Source: Bacteroidetes bacterium HGW-Bacteroidetes-7
GTDB taxonomy: Bacteria; Bacteroidota; Bacteroidia; Bacteroidales; UBA932
Direction: 5' to 3'
NCBI GenBank assembly: GCA_002842465.1
Contig: PHDA01000019.1
Span: forward strand, 1-56,777
Length of the DNA stretch: 56,777 bases
A model generated the notes under the pieces. That model searched no databases and was not told where the DNA came from. It saw only the letters and a list, made by a program, of their open reading frames with translations. This document shows, one piece after another, positions 15,507 through 25,478 of this stretch; position 1 is the stretch's first letter, and each line of letters begins with the position of its first letter. The position numbers and the translations under genes were made by a program.

Positions 15507-16667
15507 ATGGAAAATAAAGGTGTTTTTTCCCTGCTGACAGACAACCTGGAGACGTTTCTTCAATATACCGGGTTTGCTAACGCCACTCCAGGGCATATCC
15601 TGATGATCCTTATCGGACTTCTATTCATATACCTAGCAATTAAAAAGGATTGGGAACCATTACTTCTGATACCGATTGGTTTTGGTATCATAATTGGTAA
15701 TATTCCTCTATTCCCCGGGCTTAGCGTGGGTGTTTATGAAGAGGGTTCAGTATTGAATATCCTATACCAAGGGGTACAAAAAGGTTTTTACCCTCCTCTT
15801 ATTTTCCTTGGAATCGGAGCAATGACCGACTTCTCTGCCCTCATTTCCAACCCTAAGCTTATGCTAATCGGGGCTGCAGCTCAATTTGGAATTTTTGGTG
15901 CTTATGGCATTGCGCTCGCAGCCGGTTTTGCCCCTGCAGAGGCAGGTGCCATTGGCATTATCGGAGGAGCGGACGGCCCAACAGCTATCTTCCTCTCTTC
16001 ACGTTTGGCACCGGACTTAATGGGAGCAATTGCAGTATCTGCCTATTCATATATGGCTCTTGTGCCTGTAATACAACCTCCTATCATGAGGCTTCTGACA
16101 ACCAAACAGGAAAGGCTTATTAAAATGAAGGCTCCCCGTGCAGTTTCTCAAACAGAAAAAAAACTGTTCCCAATTATTGGATTCCTGCTTACTGCTTTCA
16201 TTGTACCTTCAGGTCTCCCACTTTTAGGTATGCTTTTTTTCGGAAACCTACTTAAAGAGAGCGGAGTAACCAGAAGACTAGCCGAAACAGCCCGCGGACC
16301 ACTGATTGACATTGTTACTATTCTAATTGGTGTAACTGTTGGTTGCTCAACACAGGCTGACAAATTCTTACAGATGAAATCGGTGTACATATTTATGCTT
16401 GGTGCAGGCTCTTTTGTAATTGCTACCTCTGCCGGTGTTCTCTTTGTAAAGGCATTCAACATGTTTCTCAAAGAGGGTAATAAAATCAATCCGCTTATCG
16501 GTAATTCAGGAGTCTCTGCAGTACCTGACTCTGCAAGGGTATCTAACAACGTAGGTTTGGAATATGATAAAACCAACTACCTTCTTATGCATGCAATGGG
16601 TCCAAATGTTGCCGGTGTAATCGGAAGCGCAGTTGCAGCAGGTATTTTACTGGGTTTTCTCTCATAA
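15507..16667 (+). CDS. Sodium-pumping decarboxylase beta subunit (OadB/MmdB family)
   Basis: A 386-residue integral membrane protein that decarboxylates carboxybiotin and exports Na+. The start is ATG 15507, just after the carrier's stop; the in-frame TTG at 15498 lies within the previous gene. The family hallmark GGADGPTAIF is present near residue 150 (its aspartate is essential for Na+ movement in studied OadB), and the C-terminal HAMGPNVAGVIGSAVAAGIL is conserved. About nine to eleven hydrophobic segments are seen. A terminator follows at 16686. Confidence 0.93.
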   Translation: MENKGVFSLLTDNLETFLQYTGFANATPGHILMILIGLLFIYLAIKKDWEPLLLIPIGFGIIIGNIPLFPGLSVGVYEEGSVLNILYQGVQKGFYPPLIFLGIGAMTDFSALISNPKLMLIGAAAQFGIFGAYGIALAAGFAPAEAGAIGIIGGADGPTAIFLSSRLAPDLMGAIAVSAYSYMALVPVIQPPIMRLLTTKQERLIKMKAPRAVSQTEKKLFPIIGFLLTAFIVPSGLPLLGMLFFGNLLKESGVTRRLAETARGPLIDIVTILIGVTVGCSTQADKFLQMKSVYIFMLGAGSFVIATSAGVLFVKAFNMFLKEGNKINPLIGNSGVSAVPDSARVSNNVGLEYDKTNYLLMHAMGPNVAGVIGSAVAAGILLGFLS

Positions 16668-16685
16668 AATTTGCAATAATTATGT

Positions 16686-16718
16686 AAAAAAAGCACTCTT
16701 AATAGGGTGCTTTTTTTT
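16686..16718 (+). terminator. Terminator after the decarboxylase operon
   Basis: AAGCACTC and GGGTGCTT pair around TTAATA, flanked by an A-run and a T-run of eight. Separates the decarboxylase and V-ATPase transcripts, though the symmetrical A/T runs make it look bidirectional. Confidence 0.85.
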
Positions 16719-16725
16719 ATTTTTG

Positions 16726-16733
16726 TATCTTTG
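16726..16733 (+). promoter_or_regulatory. -7 element for the V-ATPase operon
   Basis: TATCTTTG fits TAnnTTTG and lies 24 bases before the subunit E ATG. No TTTG occurs at the -33 distance, where the terminator stem is found. Confidence 0.5.
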
Positions 16734-16757
16734 ACAAATTTAAAAACCTTATGAGAT

Positions 16758-17372
16758 ATGCAAAATAAATTGCAAGAGCTTACCAGTAAACTTTATGCCG
16801 AAGGTCTTTCAAAAGGGAAAAAAGAGGCCGAAGATCTTAAGGCAAAGGCAAAAACCGAAGCTGAAGAGATAATTGCCAGAGCAAAAGAGGAGTACAAAGA
16901 GATTCTCGAGAAAGCAAAGAAAGATGCAAACGATTACAAAGTTAAAATTGAGAACGAAGTCAAGATGGTGTCCAGGCAGACTCTTGCAACCGTAAAGCAG
17001 AATATCGAAGAGGTAATCATTGTAAAAGCTATCGAGAAACCGGTTAAAGATGCACTCGAGAGTAACGAATTTCTTGGTTCAGTAATTAAAACAGCCATTG
17101 CTGCATTTAATCCTACAAAGGGTGAAGCACCAACACTCGAGATTCTTCTACCCGAGAAATCAAAAGCAGAACTAGATTCTTTCATTAGAAATGATATCCA
17201 AAAACAACTTGGAGCAGGAGTAGAGATAGCTTTTGACAAAAAGCTTCAGACCGGCTTTAAAATTGGCCCTAAAGCAGGTGGATATCACATTAGTTTTACT
17301 GATAAAGATTTTCAGGAGTTATTATCTCAATACCTCAAACCTAAAACCCGCGAATACTTATTCTCAGAATAG
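16758..17372 (+). CDS. V-type ATPase subunit E
   Basis: A 204-residue peripheral-stalk subunit. The N-terminal half is a long charged helix rich in Lys, Glu and Ala (KKEAEDLKAKAKTEAEEIIARAKEEY), as in the E/G stalk coiled coil. The C-terminal half has the globular domain that binds the catalytic head. It opens the operon E-DUF2764-A-B-D-I-K, an order also known from Chlamydia and spirochaetes. No separate G subunit is seen, so the stalk may be built from this protein with a non-standard partner. Confidence 0.87.
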   Translation: MQNKLQELTSKLYAEGLSKGKKEAEDLKAKAKTEAEEIIARAKEEYKEILEKAKKDANDYKVKIENEVKMVSRQTLATVKQNIEEVIIVKAIEKPVKDALESNEFLGSVIKTAIAAFNPTKGEAPTLEILLPEKSKAELDSFIRNDIQKQLGAGVEIAFDKKLQTGFKIGPKAGGYHISFTDKDFQELLSQYLKPKTREYLFSE

Positions 17373-17374
17373 CG

Positions 17375-18013
17375 ATGGCAAATTATCATTACATCATCGC
17401 GGGACTCCCAGATCTGGTTTTAGACTTCGAGAGCTCAGGATTCGACTTTGATTCATTACGGGATCAGATAGTATCCATGAGTTCCCCTGAGGACTCCCGG
17501 TGTATTGAATGGCTTCTTTTTGCACAGAAAGAGGAGTACCTTAACCACCATTTCTATAGAGCAGCCTTAAAATCAAAGAACAAATTCATAAGAGAATATC
17601 TTAAATTTGATCTGGAAATTAGAAATGTACAGGCAGCATTTATAGCACGAAAAAATTCTATCGATATCTCAGAACAGCTTGTTGGCGAAAACGAATTTAC
17701 TGACCTGCTCAAAATCGGCAAGGGAGCTGACTTTGGTCTCTCTTCCATATCTGAGAGCGCACCCACTATCATTAAGGTTCTCGAGAATGAAAATATTCTG
17801 GAAAGAGAGCAGCTTCTTGATAATCTTCGCTGGAACAAAGCGAATGAAATATGCACATTTAACTACTTCGACCTTAACGTTATTCTTTCATTTTTACTTA
17901 AGGCATCAATTGTCTCCAGGTGGAACAAGCTCGACAGAAAGAGAGGGGCACAGATATTCAGGCAACTGGTTAATGAGGTAAAAGGTACATACAAATCGGA
18001 AAACAATTATTAA
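17375..18013 (+). CDS. DUF2764 protein of the V-ATPase operon
   Basis: A 212-residue protein, two bases after subunit E and three before subunit A, with a typical start MANYHYIIAGLPDLVLD. It belongs to the DUF2764 family, found in this position in Bacteroidota, Chlamydiae and spirochaete V-ATPase operons. The sequence is mostly helical and soluble, with LNHHFYRAALKSKNKFIREYLKFDLEIRN in the middle. It may replace subunit C (the AC39-like rotor cap), which is otherwise missing; this is inference from position and helical content. Confidence 0.83.
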   Translation: MANYHYIIAGLPDLVLDFESSGFDFDSLRDQIVSMSSPEDSRCIEWLLFAQKEEYLNHHFYRAALKSKNKFIREYLKFDLEIRNVQAAFIARKNSIDISEQLVGENEFTDLLKIGKGADFGLSSISESAPTIIKVLENENILEREQLLDNLRWNKANEICTFNYFDLNVILSFLLKASIVSRWNKLDRKRGAQIFRQLVNEVKGTYKSENNY

Positions 18014-18016
18014 TAT

Positions 18017-19768
18017 ATGAAAACCACAGGAATAGTTACAGGGATTATCTCCAATCTGGTTACCATTGAGGTAGACGGCCCCGTTTCTCAGAATGAAATC
18101 TGCTATATTGATCTTTCAGGAACTAAGCTAATGGCAGACGTAATCAAAATAAACGGTAAAGAGGCTTTTGTACAGGTTTACGAGAGTACCCGAGGGTTAA
18201 AAACGGGTGATAAAGCTGAATTTCAGGGGCATATGCTTGAAGTATTATTAGGCCCCGGCATCCTTTCAAGTATTTATGATGGCCTTCAGAACAATTTGGT
18301 AACCATGGAAGGAGTCTTTCTAAAGAGAGGCGATTATACCATTGCATTAGATCAGGATAAAAAATGGGAATTTAAGCCTTTGGCTTCACCAGGCGACGTA
18401 GTATCTGCTGCAGACTGGATAGGTGAGGTGAAAGAGGGATGGCTTCCTCATAAAATCATGGTTCCTTTCACATTTGAAGGTAGCTATAAAATAAAATCAA
18501 TTGCATCTGAAGGTGAATATACAGTTAACGAAACTATCGCTGTTCTTATAAATGAATCAGGGGAAGATGTAAACGTTACTATGACCCAGAAATGGCCTGT
18601 CAAAGTGGCTATTACAAAATATGCCGATAAACCAAGGCCCTACAGAATCATGGAGACAAGAGTAAGGGTTATAGACACCTTTAATCCCATTGCTGAGGGA
18701 GGAACCGGTTTTATTCCCGGCCCTTTCGGTAGCGGTAAGACAGTTCTTCAGCACGCAATTTCAAAACAGGCAGATGCAGATGTAATTATATTTGCTGCCT
18801 GCGGAGAGAGAGCAAATGAGGTTGTAGAGATCTTTACCGAGTTTCCACTATTGGAGGACCCGCGAACAGGAAGGATGTTGATGGAGAGAACCACCATCAT
18901 CTGCAACACATCAAATATGCCTGTTGCTGCCCGTGAAGCATCGGTTTACACAGCAATGACAATTGGAGAGTACTACAGATCAATGGGTTTGAAGGTTCTC
19001 CTGCTTGCCGACTCAACATCAAGATGGGCACAGGCACTAAGGGAGATGAGTAATAGGATGGAAGAACTTCCTGGAGCTGATGCATTCCCTATGGACCTTC
19101 CCGCAATTATCTCGAGTTTCTATGCAAGAGCAGGTTTGGTAAATCTGAACAACGGACAGACAGGTTCTGTTACATTTATTGGTACTGTGTCGCCTGCCGG
19201 AGGTAATCTAAAGGAGCCTGTAACTGAATCTACCAAAAAGGCAGCAAGATGTTTCTTCGCATTATCGCAGAGCAGAGCTGACAGAAAAAGATATCCTGCA
19301 GTTGACCCTATTGATTCATATTCCAAATATCTGGAATACCCTGAAATTATTGAAGATTTTAAAAATAGGATTGGAGAGGAATGGGTTGACAAAGTACTCA
19401 AAGGAAAGAACATTGTACTCAGAGGTAAAGAGGCATACGAACAGATTAACATTCTCGGAGATGACGGAGTACCACTCGAGTACCACAAAAGGTACTGGAA
19501 ATCTGAATTAATTGACTTTGTTATACTTCAACAAGATGCATTTGATAAAATTGATGCCAACTGTCCAATGGAGAGACAAAGTTACATGTACTATCTTGTA
19601 CTTGATATATGCGAGAAGGAGTATGAGTTCGATAACTTTGAGGAGTGCGGAAACTTCTACAAAAAGATTATTAACACTTTGTGTCAGATGAACTATTCAA
19701 AATTCAAGAGTGAAGATTTCAATAAATATCTGGAACAACTAAATAACGAGTTAAACGATGGCAAGTAA
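18017..19768 (+). CDS. V-type ATPase catalytic subunit A
   Basis: The 583-residue catalytic subunit. Walker A is GPFGSGKTVLQ near residue 234, and FTEFPLLEDPRTGRMLMERT and LLADSTSRWAQALREMSNRMEELPGADAFPMDLP contain the Walker B and arginine-contact regions. The bulge domain typical of A-type subunits is present between about 115 and 190. Its stop overlaps the B subunit's ATG by 11 bases, indicating coupled translation and balanced A3B3 supply. Confidence 0.95.
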   Translation: MKTTGIVTGIISNLVTIEVDGPVSQNEICYIDLSGTKLMADVIKINGKEAFVQVYESTRGLKTGDKAEFQGHMLEVLLGPGILSSIYDGLQNNLVTMEGVFLKRGDYTIALDQDKKWEFKPLASPGDVVSAADWIGEVKEGWLPHKIMVPFTFEGSYKIKSIASEGEYTVNETIAVLINESGEDVNVTMTQKWPVKVAITKYADKPRPYRIMETRVRVIDTFNPIAEGGTGFIPGPFGSGKTVLQHAISKQADADVIIFAACGERANEVVEIFTEFPLLEDPRTGRMLMERTTIICNTSNMPVAAREASVYTAMTIGEYYRSMGLKVLLLADSTSRWAQALREMSNRMEELPGADAFPMDLPAIISSFYARAGLVNLNNGQTGSVTFIGTVSPAGGNLKEPVTESTKKAARCFFALSQSRADRKRYPAVDPIDSYSKYLEYPEIIEDFKNRIGEEWVDKVLKGKNIVLRGKEAYEQINILGDDGVPLEYHKRYWKSELIDFVILQQDAFDKIDANCPMERQSYMYYLVLDICEKEYEFDNFEECGNFYKKIINTLCQMNYSKFKSEDFNKYLEQLNNELNDGK

Positions 19769-21080
19769 AGCATTTCAGAAGATATACACTCAACTGGAGT
19801 CGATAACAAAGGCAACAGTTGCCCTGAGAGCTCAGGGTATAACAAACGAAGAACTTGCAACAGTCGATGGAAGGCTGGCTCAGGTTGTGAAGATAAAGAG
19901 AGATCTTGTTACTCTTCAGGTATTTGCGGGTACTGATAGTATCCCCACAAACGCAGAGGTTGTTTTTTTCGGAGAGCCCCCTACCCTAAATGTCAGCGAT
20001 GACTTAGCAGGTCGTTTTTTCAATGCTTACGGCGATCCAATTGATAACGGTCCCTCCGTTGACGGAGAGAAAAGAATTATCGGAGGCCCCTCTGTTAATC
20101 CATACAGAAGAAAGCAACCATCTGAGCTAATACCAACAGGAATAGCAGGTATTGACCTGAACAACACACTTGTCTCAGGGCAGAAAATACCTTTCTTTGC
20201 CGATCCTGATCAACCATACAATCAAGTTATGGCCCAGGTGGCGCTAAGAGCCGACGTTGACAAGATTATTCTTGGAGGAATGGGCCTTACTAACGATGAC
20301 TACCTTTACTACAAGCAGATATTTGAAAACGCAGGTGCACTTAACAAAATTATAAGTTTTGTAAACACTACCGAGCAACCTCCTGTTGAGAGGCTTCTGA
20401 TTCCGGACATGGCCCTCACTGCAGCAGAATATTTTGCAGTAGATAAAAACGAGAAAGTTCTTGTTCTTCTCACAGATATGACTCTGTATGCAGATGCCCT
20501 TAGTATTGTAAGTAACAGGATGGACCAGATTCCTTCAAAAGATTCAATGCCAGGATCACTCTATTCAGACCTTGCGAAAATCTATGAAAAGGCAGTGCAA
20601 CTACCTGACGGCGGTTCTATTACAATTATTGCTGTAACCACATTGAGTGGCGGTGACATTACCCATGCTATTCCTGATAACACAGGTTATATAACAGAGG
20701 GTCAGCTTTTCTTAAGAACAGACTCTGATACAGGTAAGGTTATTGTCGATCCATTCCGCTCTCTTTCAAGGCTTAAGCAACTTGTTATCGGTAAAAAAAC
20801 AAGAGAAGATCACAACCACGTGATGAATGCTGCAGTGAGACTTTATGCTGATGCTGCTAACGCAAAAACAAAACTTGAAAACGGATTTGATCTCAGTGAC
20901 TATGACCATAGATGCCTTGATTTTGCAAAAGACTATTCAAACAAACTTTTAGCAATTGAGGTAAATATCAATACTACTCAGATGCTTGACACTGCTTGGG
21001 AGTTGTTTGGAAAACACTTCACTAAGACAGAGGTTAGTATCAAAGGAGACATTACCGAAAAATACTGGAAAAACTCATAA
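19758..21080 (+). CDS. V-type ATPase regulatory subunit B
   Basis: The 440-residue non-catalytic nucleotide-binding subunit. It has the beta-barrel start, then SGQKIPFFADPDQPYNQVMAQVALRA where a Walker A would be in the A subunit. SIVSNRMDQIPSKDSMPGSLYSDLAKIYE and the C-terminal helical domain follow. The classical P-loop is missing, as is normal for B. Overlaps A by 11 bases; D follows after 9 bases. Confidence 0.94.
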   Translation: MASKAFQKIYTQLESITKATVALRAQGITNEELATVDGRLAQVVKIKRDLVTLQVFAGTDSIPTNAEVVFFGEPPTLNVSDDLAGRFFNAYGDPIDNGPSVDGEKRIIGGPSVNPYRRKQPSELIPTGIAGIDLNNTLVSGQKIPFFADPDQPYNQVMAQVALRADVDKIILGGMGLTNDDYLYYKQIFENAGALNKIISFVNTTEQPPVERLLIPDMALTAAEYFAVDKNEKVLVLLTDMTLYADALSIVSNRMDQIPSKDSMPGSLYSDLAKIYEKAVQLPDGGSITIIAVTTLSGGDITHAIPDNTGYITEGQLFLRTDSDTGKVIVDPFRSLSRLKQLVIGKKTREDHNHVMNAAVRLYADAANAKTKLENGFDLSDYDHRCLDFAKDYSNKLLAIEVNINTTQMLDTAWELFGKHFTKTEVSIKGDITEKYWKNS

Positions 21081-21089
21081 TATAAGAGC

Positions 21090-21689
21090 ATGGCAATAAA
21101 ATTCCAGTTTAATAAGACATCGCTCAATGACCTTAACAAGCAGCTTAAGATCAGAGTAAATGCCTTGCCTACACTCAAGAATAAGGAGTCAGCGCTTCGT
21201 CTGGAGGTTAAGCGTGCAAAGGACCGCTCAGACGAACTGGCAGAAAAATTAAAATCTGCCCTTGACTCTTATGATTACCTGGCTGGATTATGGAATGAGT
21301 TTGAACCCGGGCTTATCAAAGTGCTTGATGTAGAGTTGGAGATAATTAAAATTGCCGGGATAAGAACACCATCACTTAAGCAGGTTATTTATGAGGTTAA
21401 ACCTTTTAATCTTTTCGTAAAACCGCTTTGGTACAACGATGGAATAAATATTCTGAAAAACCTGGCTCAGCTTGGAATTGAATCTGAAATTTACCTCGAA
21501 AAAATGAGGCTTCTTGACCACGCAAGAAAGAAGACCACCCAAAAGGTAAATCTCTATGAAAAGGTTCAGATTCCTGGTTACCAGGAGGCAATATTGAAAA
21601 TTAAACGATTTATGGAAGACGAAGAGAATCTCTCCAAGGCTTCACAAAAAATCGTTAAAAAGAGAAAACAGGAGGAGGACAGCGTATGA
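21090..21689 (+). CDS. V-type ATPase subunit D (central shaft)
   Basis: A 199-residue rotor shaft subunit. The N-terminal FNKTSLNDLNKQLKIRVNALPTLKNKESALRLEVKRAK and the C-terminal LLDHARKKTTQKVNLYEKVQIPGYQEAILKIKRFMEDEE form the long antiparallel coiled coil of the family. Its stop overlaps the subunit I ATG by four bases. It couples rotation in the A3B3 head to the K ring. Confidence 0.9.
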   Translation: MAIKFQFNKTSLNDLNKQLKIRVNALPTLKNKESALRLEVKRAKDRSDELAEKLKSALDSYDYLAGLWNEFEPGLIKVLDVELEIIKIAGIRTPSLKQVIYEVKPFNLFVKPLWYNDGINILKNLAQLGIESEIYLEKMRLLDHARKKTTQKVNLYEKVQIPGYQEAILKIKRFMEDEENLSKASQKIVKKRKQEEDSV

Positions 21690-23500
21690 TAGCAAAAATG
21701 GATAAATACTCCTTTATTGTATTTCACTCCGATCTTGCCCCGTTTCTGGAGAGTCTTCAGGAGATTGGAATGGTTGATATTACAAGAGATAATAAGGCTG
21801 TTGATGCTCGTTCAAAAGAGCTTTTCGACCTTAGTATTCGTTATAACCGGATAACTAAGAAACTAAAAGCAACCATAGACGAATCCTCTGAAAAGACTTC
21901 ATCAGATACAATCATTAAAGAATCATCTTTTAATGAATTCTCTGATTTAGAACTCCTTGAAAAGGCAGAGGCCTCTTTTATAAATAAAGATCAGTGGGAA
22001 CAGGAGGGAGAGCAACTTAGAAGAGAGTTGTCTGAATCATCTGTATGGGGATTACTTCATAAAGAAGATTTAGAAAAGATTGCTGCCTTAGGTTACAAAG
22101 TACACCTCTACTCTGTTGCAGAAAAAAGTTTTAAACCTGAGTGGGAACAAGAATACGCAATTCACAAACTTAATGAAATAAACGGTAAAATATACTTTAT
22201 TATACTAACTCAAAAAGGTGATGAGTTTCAGTTTGAGTTGCCCGAAAGTAAACAACCCTCAAGATCATTTGATGTTGTTGAGGAAAAACTTGCTGAACTA
22301 AAAGTAAAAACTGAGCAAAACAACAGTCTTATAATAAGTCTTACCCAAGAGATAGAGAGACTTGAGAGAGAAGCAAAAAAAATTGCCAGCGATTTGGACC
22401 TCTATCTTGCAGGCATAGCTTCACAAAAAGAGGCAGAAGATTCAATTGCTGTTTTAACCGGTTTCGCCCCTTCTGATAACAAAGATGTCGTACGTGCATT
22501 TCTTGATAATGAGCAGATATATTATCTGACCGAAGATGCCGTAAAGGAGGATAACCCTCCAATTAAGCTAAAGAATGGCTTTTTCTCAAAATTGTATGAA
22601 CCGATAGGAGATTTGTATATGTTGCCTAAATATGGCGAAACAGACCTTACTCCCTATTTTGCACCATTCTACATGCTATTCTTTGGATTGTGTCTTGGTG
22701 ATATGGGTTATGGTCTTGTTTTATTGATTGGTGCAGGATTAGCAAAATTTAAGTTCCCGAAATTCAGGAGTTATTTGACACTTGTTCAGTTTTTGGGACT
22801 CGGTGCTGTACTTATGGCCCTTCTACCGGGAGTTATTTTCGGAGCCAAGCTGCAGGACATATTTCGTTTACCGGTTTCAGTTAATGAACTTTTCTTCTCC
22901 GATCTCAAGATGTTCTGGTTTGCAATTATTTTTGGATTGGTTCAGATTGTATTTGCCCGCATGTTAAATGCGGTTACTGCTATTATAAAGAGTGGTTGGC
23001 AATATGGAATGCACAATATCGGTTGGTCAATTGTAATAATCTGGGCAGCATTGAAATATGCCTCAACAATGGTTCCTGAACTTGTAATTCCGGCGTTTGC
23101 AAATTATATTGCATTAGCAGGGGCATTGCTAATACTATTCTTCTCTGAAGTGAAGGGAAATTTTTTAGTACGGCTTGCAAAAGGAGGTTTGGCGTTTTAC
23201 GACATAACTTCCATATTCGGAGATATGTTGTCTTATATCAGGCTATTCGGACTCGGTACCGCAGGTGCAATTCTTGGAATGGTAGTGAACTCAGTTGCAA
23301 TGAGCATGGTTGGGATTCCATACCTTGGATGGTTATTTGCCGGGATTATGCTGCTTGTAGGACATATTGCAGTACTTGCTCTCTCAAGTCTTGGAGCATT
23401 TGTGCACCCGATGCGTCTAACATTTGTGGAATTTTATAAGAATGCAAGTTTCTCCGGAGGAGGAAGGGCATTCAGACCGCTTGTAAAAGAAAAAGAATAA
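21686..23500 (+). CDS. V-type ATPase subunit I (membrane stator)
   Basis: A 604-residue stator subunit. The N-terminal 320 residues are soluble and coiled-coil (NNSLIISLTQEIERLEREAKKIASDLD). The C-terminal part has seven or eight membrane spans, beginning with LTPYFAPFYMLFFGLCLGDMGYGLVLL. The conserved ion-path region ISIFGDMLSYIRLFGLG-like (TSIFGDMLSYIRLFGLGTAG) carries the stator arginine R of YIRLF. It forms the ion half-channels against the K ring. Confidence 0.93.
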   Translation: MIAKMDKYSFIVFHSDLAPFLESLQEIGMVDITRDNKAVDARSKELFDLSIRYNRITKKLKATIDESSEKTSSDTIIKESSFNEFSDLELLEKAEASFINKDQWEQEGEQLRRELSESSVWGLLHKEDLEKIAALGYKVHLYSVAEKSFKPEWEQEYAIHKLNEINGKIYFIILTQKGDEFQFELPESKQPSRSFDVVEEKLAELKVKTEQNNSLIISLTQEIERLEREAKKIASDLDLYLAGIASQKEAEDSIAVLTGFAPSDNKDVVRAFLDNEQIYYLTEDAVKEDNPPIKLKNGFFSKLYEPIGDLYMLPKYGETDLTPYFAPFYMLFFGLCLGDMGYGLVLLIGAGLAKFKFPKFRSYLTLVQFLGLGAVLMALLPGVIFGAKLQDIFRLPVSVNELFFSDLKMFWFAIIFGLVQIVFARMLNAVTAIIKSGWQYGMHNIGWSIVIIWAALKYASTMVPELVIPAFANYIALAGALLILFFSEVKGNFLVRLAKGGLAFYDITSIFGDMLSYIRLFGLGTAGAILGMVVNSVAMSMVGIPYLGWLFAGIMLLVGHIAVLALSSLGAFVHPMRLTFVEFYKNASFSGGGRAFRPLVKEKE

Positions 23501-23528
23501 TAAGATTATAAACTAAAAAACAATTTAA

Positions 23529-23993
<465 letters not shown>

Positions 23994-24014
23994 GTGAAAT
24001 TGCAATAAAAGATT

Positions 24015-24056
24015 GGGTGTTAGGGTTAATTTTCGTACCTTAACACCCTTATTTTA
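24015..24056 (+). terminator. Terminator of the V-ATPase operon
   Basis: GGGTGTTA at 24015-24022 pairs with TAACACCC at 24041-24048 (extendable with a mismatch) and a T-rich tail follows. The loop region is long, about 18 bases. Confidence 0.75.
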
Positions 24057-24088
24057 TTATTAACTCAAATTCACAACAAGCTAATATA

Positions 24089-25477
24089 ATGACACTTATA
24101 AAATCTATATCGGGAATTAGAGGAACCATCGGAGGAGAGGCAGGTAGCTCATTTACCCCGCTGGATATTGTCAAATTCACCTCTGCATACGCAACCCTAA
24201 TAAAAAAAGCATCCGGGCCAAAAAGCAGATATAAAGTGATAGTAGGTCGGGATGCAAGGATTTCGGGAGAGATGGCAGAGAGCATAGTTTGCGGAACATT
24301 AATGTCATGTGGTATTGATGTCGTTAACGCAGGTCTGGCATCGACACCAACAGTAGAGATGGCTGTTGTCTTTGAAAAGGCAGATGGAGGAATAATTCTT
24401 ACAGCATCACATAATCCAAAAGAGTGGAATGCACTTAAGCTATTAAACAGTAAAGGAGAATTCCTAAGCGCTTCTGACGGAGAGGCTCTTCTATCTCTTA
24501 TTGAACAAGGGGTATATGGGTATGTAGAAGTAGATAAACTGGGAATAATCAACAAAAAAGATTTTACAACTCAGCATATCCAGGCAGTACTATCCCACCC
24601 TTTGGTTGACACCGAGGCTATTTACAGAGAGGGGTTCAAAGTTGTTTTGGACGCTGTGAATTCAGTGGGAGGAATAATTATACCGGCTCTTCTTGAAGCG
24701 CTTGGGGTAAATGTAATTAAGGTAAATTGTGAACCAAACGGAAGGTTCCCTCATAACCCTGAACCTCTTCCGGAACACCTCACAGAGCTTTCTGCTGCTG
24801 TAGTAAAGGAGAATGCAGATCTGGGCATTGCTGTAGACCCCGATGTTGACAGACTTGCCCTTATTAGTGAAGATGGCAACACATTTGGTGAAGAGTACAC
24901 TCTTGTTGCAGTTGCAGATTATGTACTAAGCTCAACAAAAGGGCCAACCGTATCAAACCTTTCATCAACAAGAGCCTTAAGAGACATTACTGAAGAGGCA
25001 GGTGAAAAGTATTATTCCTCTGCCGTTGGAGAGGTTAATGTAGTTGCAGAGATGAAGCGTGTTGGTGCTGTTATCGGGGGAGAAGGCAACGGAGGAGTTA
25101 TTGTTCCCGATTTACATTACGGGCGGGACGCTCTTATTGGCATAGCGCTATTTTTAAGCCACCTGGCAAGGGAAAGAGTCACTATGACTGAGCTTAAGAA
25201 AAAATACCCTGCCTACTTTATGTCCAAAAAGAGAGTTGAAATTCCGGCAGACGCCAATATCGATAAAATATTCGAAGATATCAGAACCATTTATTCCGGC
25301 AGTAAAATTGATTCTACAGACGGAGTAAAAATTGACTTTGAAGAGGAAAAGATGTGGGTTCATTTGAGAAGGTCAAACACCGAACCAATAGTCAGGGTAT
25401 ATTCAGAAGCCCTTACAGAGCAAAAGGCAGATGATATTGCACAAAAAATTATTGACGAGATAAATAAAACGATATAA
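24089..25477 (+). CDS. glmM: Phosphoglucosamine mutase / phosphomannomutase family
   Basis: A 462-residue alpha-D-phosphohexomutase. Phosphoserine loop TASHNPKEWN (near residue 108), metal-binding DPDVDRLALI (near 249), sugar-binding GEGNGGV (near 336) and phosphate-binding RRSNTEPIVRVY near the C-terminus are all present. The RRSNTEP motif and lack of a eukaryotic insertion point to the GlmM type, which makes glucosamine-1-phosphate for UDP-GlcNAc, but Bacteroidota phosphomannomutases are close and substrate choice is not certain. The adjoining NamZ-like gene supports a cell-wall amino-sugar link. Confidence 0.85.
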   Translation: MTLIKSISGIRGTIGGEAGSSFTPLDIVKFTSAYATLIKKASGPKSRYKVIVGRDARISGEMAESIVCGTLMSCGIDVVNAGLASTPTVEMAVVFEKADGGIILTASHNPKEWNALKLLNSKGEFLSASDGEALLSLIEQGVYGYVEVDKLGIINKKDFTTQHIQAVLSHPLVDTEAIYREGFKVVLDAVNSVGGIIIPALLEALGVNVIKVNCEPNGRFPHNPEPLPEHLTELSAAVVKENADLGIAVDPDVDRLALISEDGNTFGEEYTLVAVADYVLSSTKGPTVSNLSSTRALRDITEEAGEKYYSSAVGEVNVVAEMKRVGAVIGGEGNGGVIVPDLHYGRDALIGIALFLSHLARERVTMTELKKKYPAYFMSKKRVEIPADANIDKIFEDIRTIYSGSKIDSTDGVKIDFEEEKMWVHLRRSNTEPIVRVYSEALTEQKADDIAQKIIDEINKTI

Positions 25478-25478
25478 C

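Noticed and set aside
12551..16667. Oxaloacetate decarboxylase or propionyl-CoA carboxylase
   Set aside because: The carboxyltransferase is of the acyl-CoA (MmdA/PccB) type, the first gene is methylmalonyl-CoA epimerase and there is no biotin carboxylase; a methylmalonyl-CoA decarboxylase fits best.
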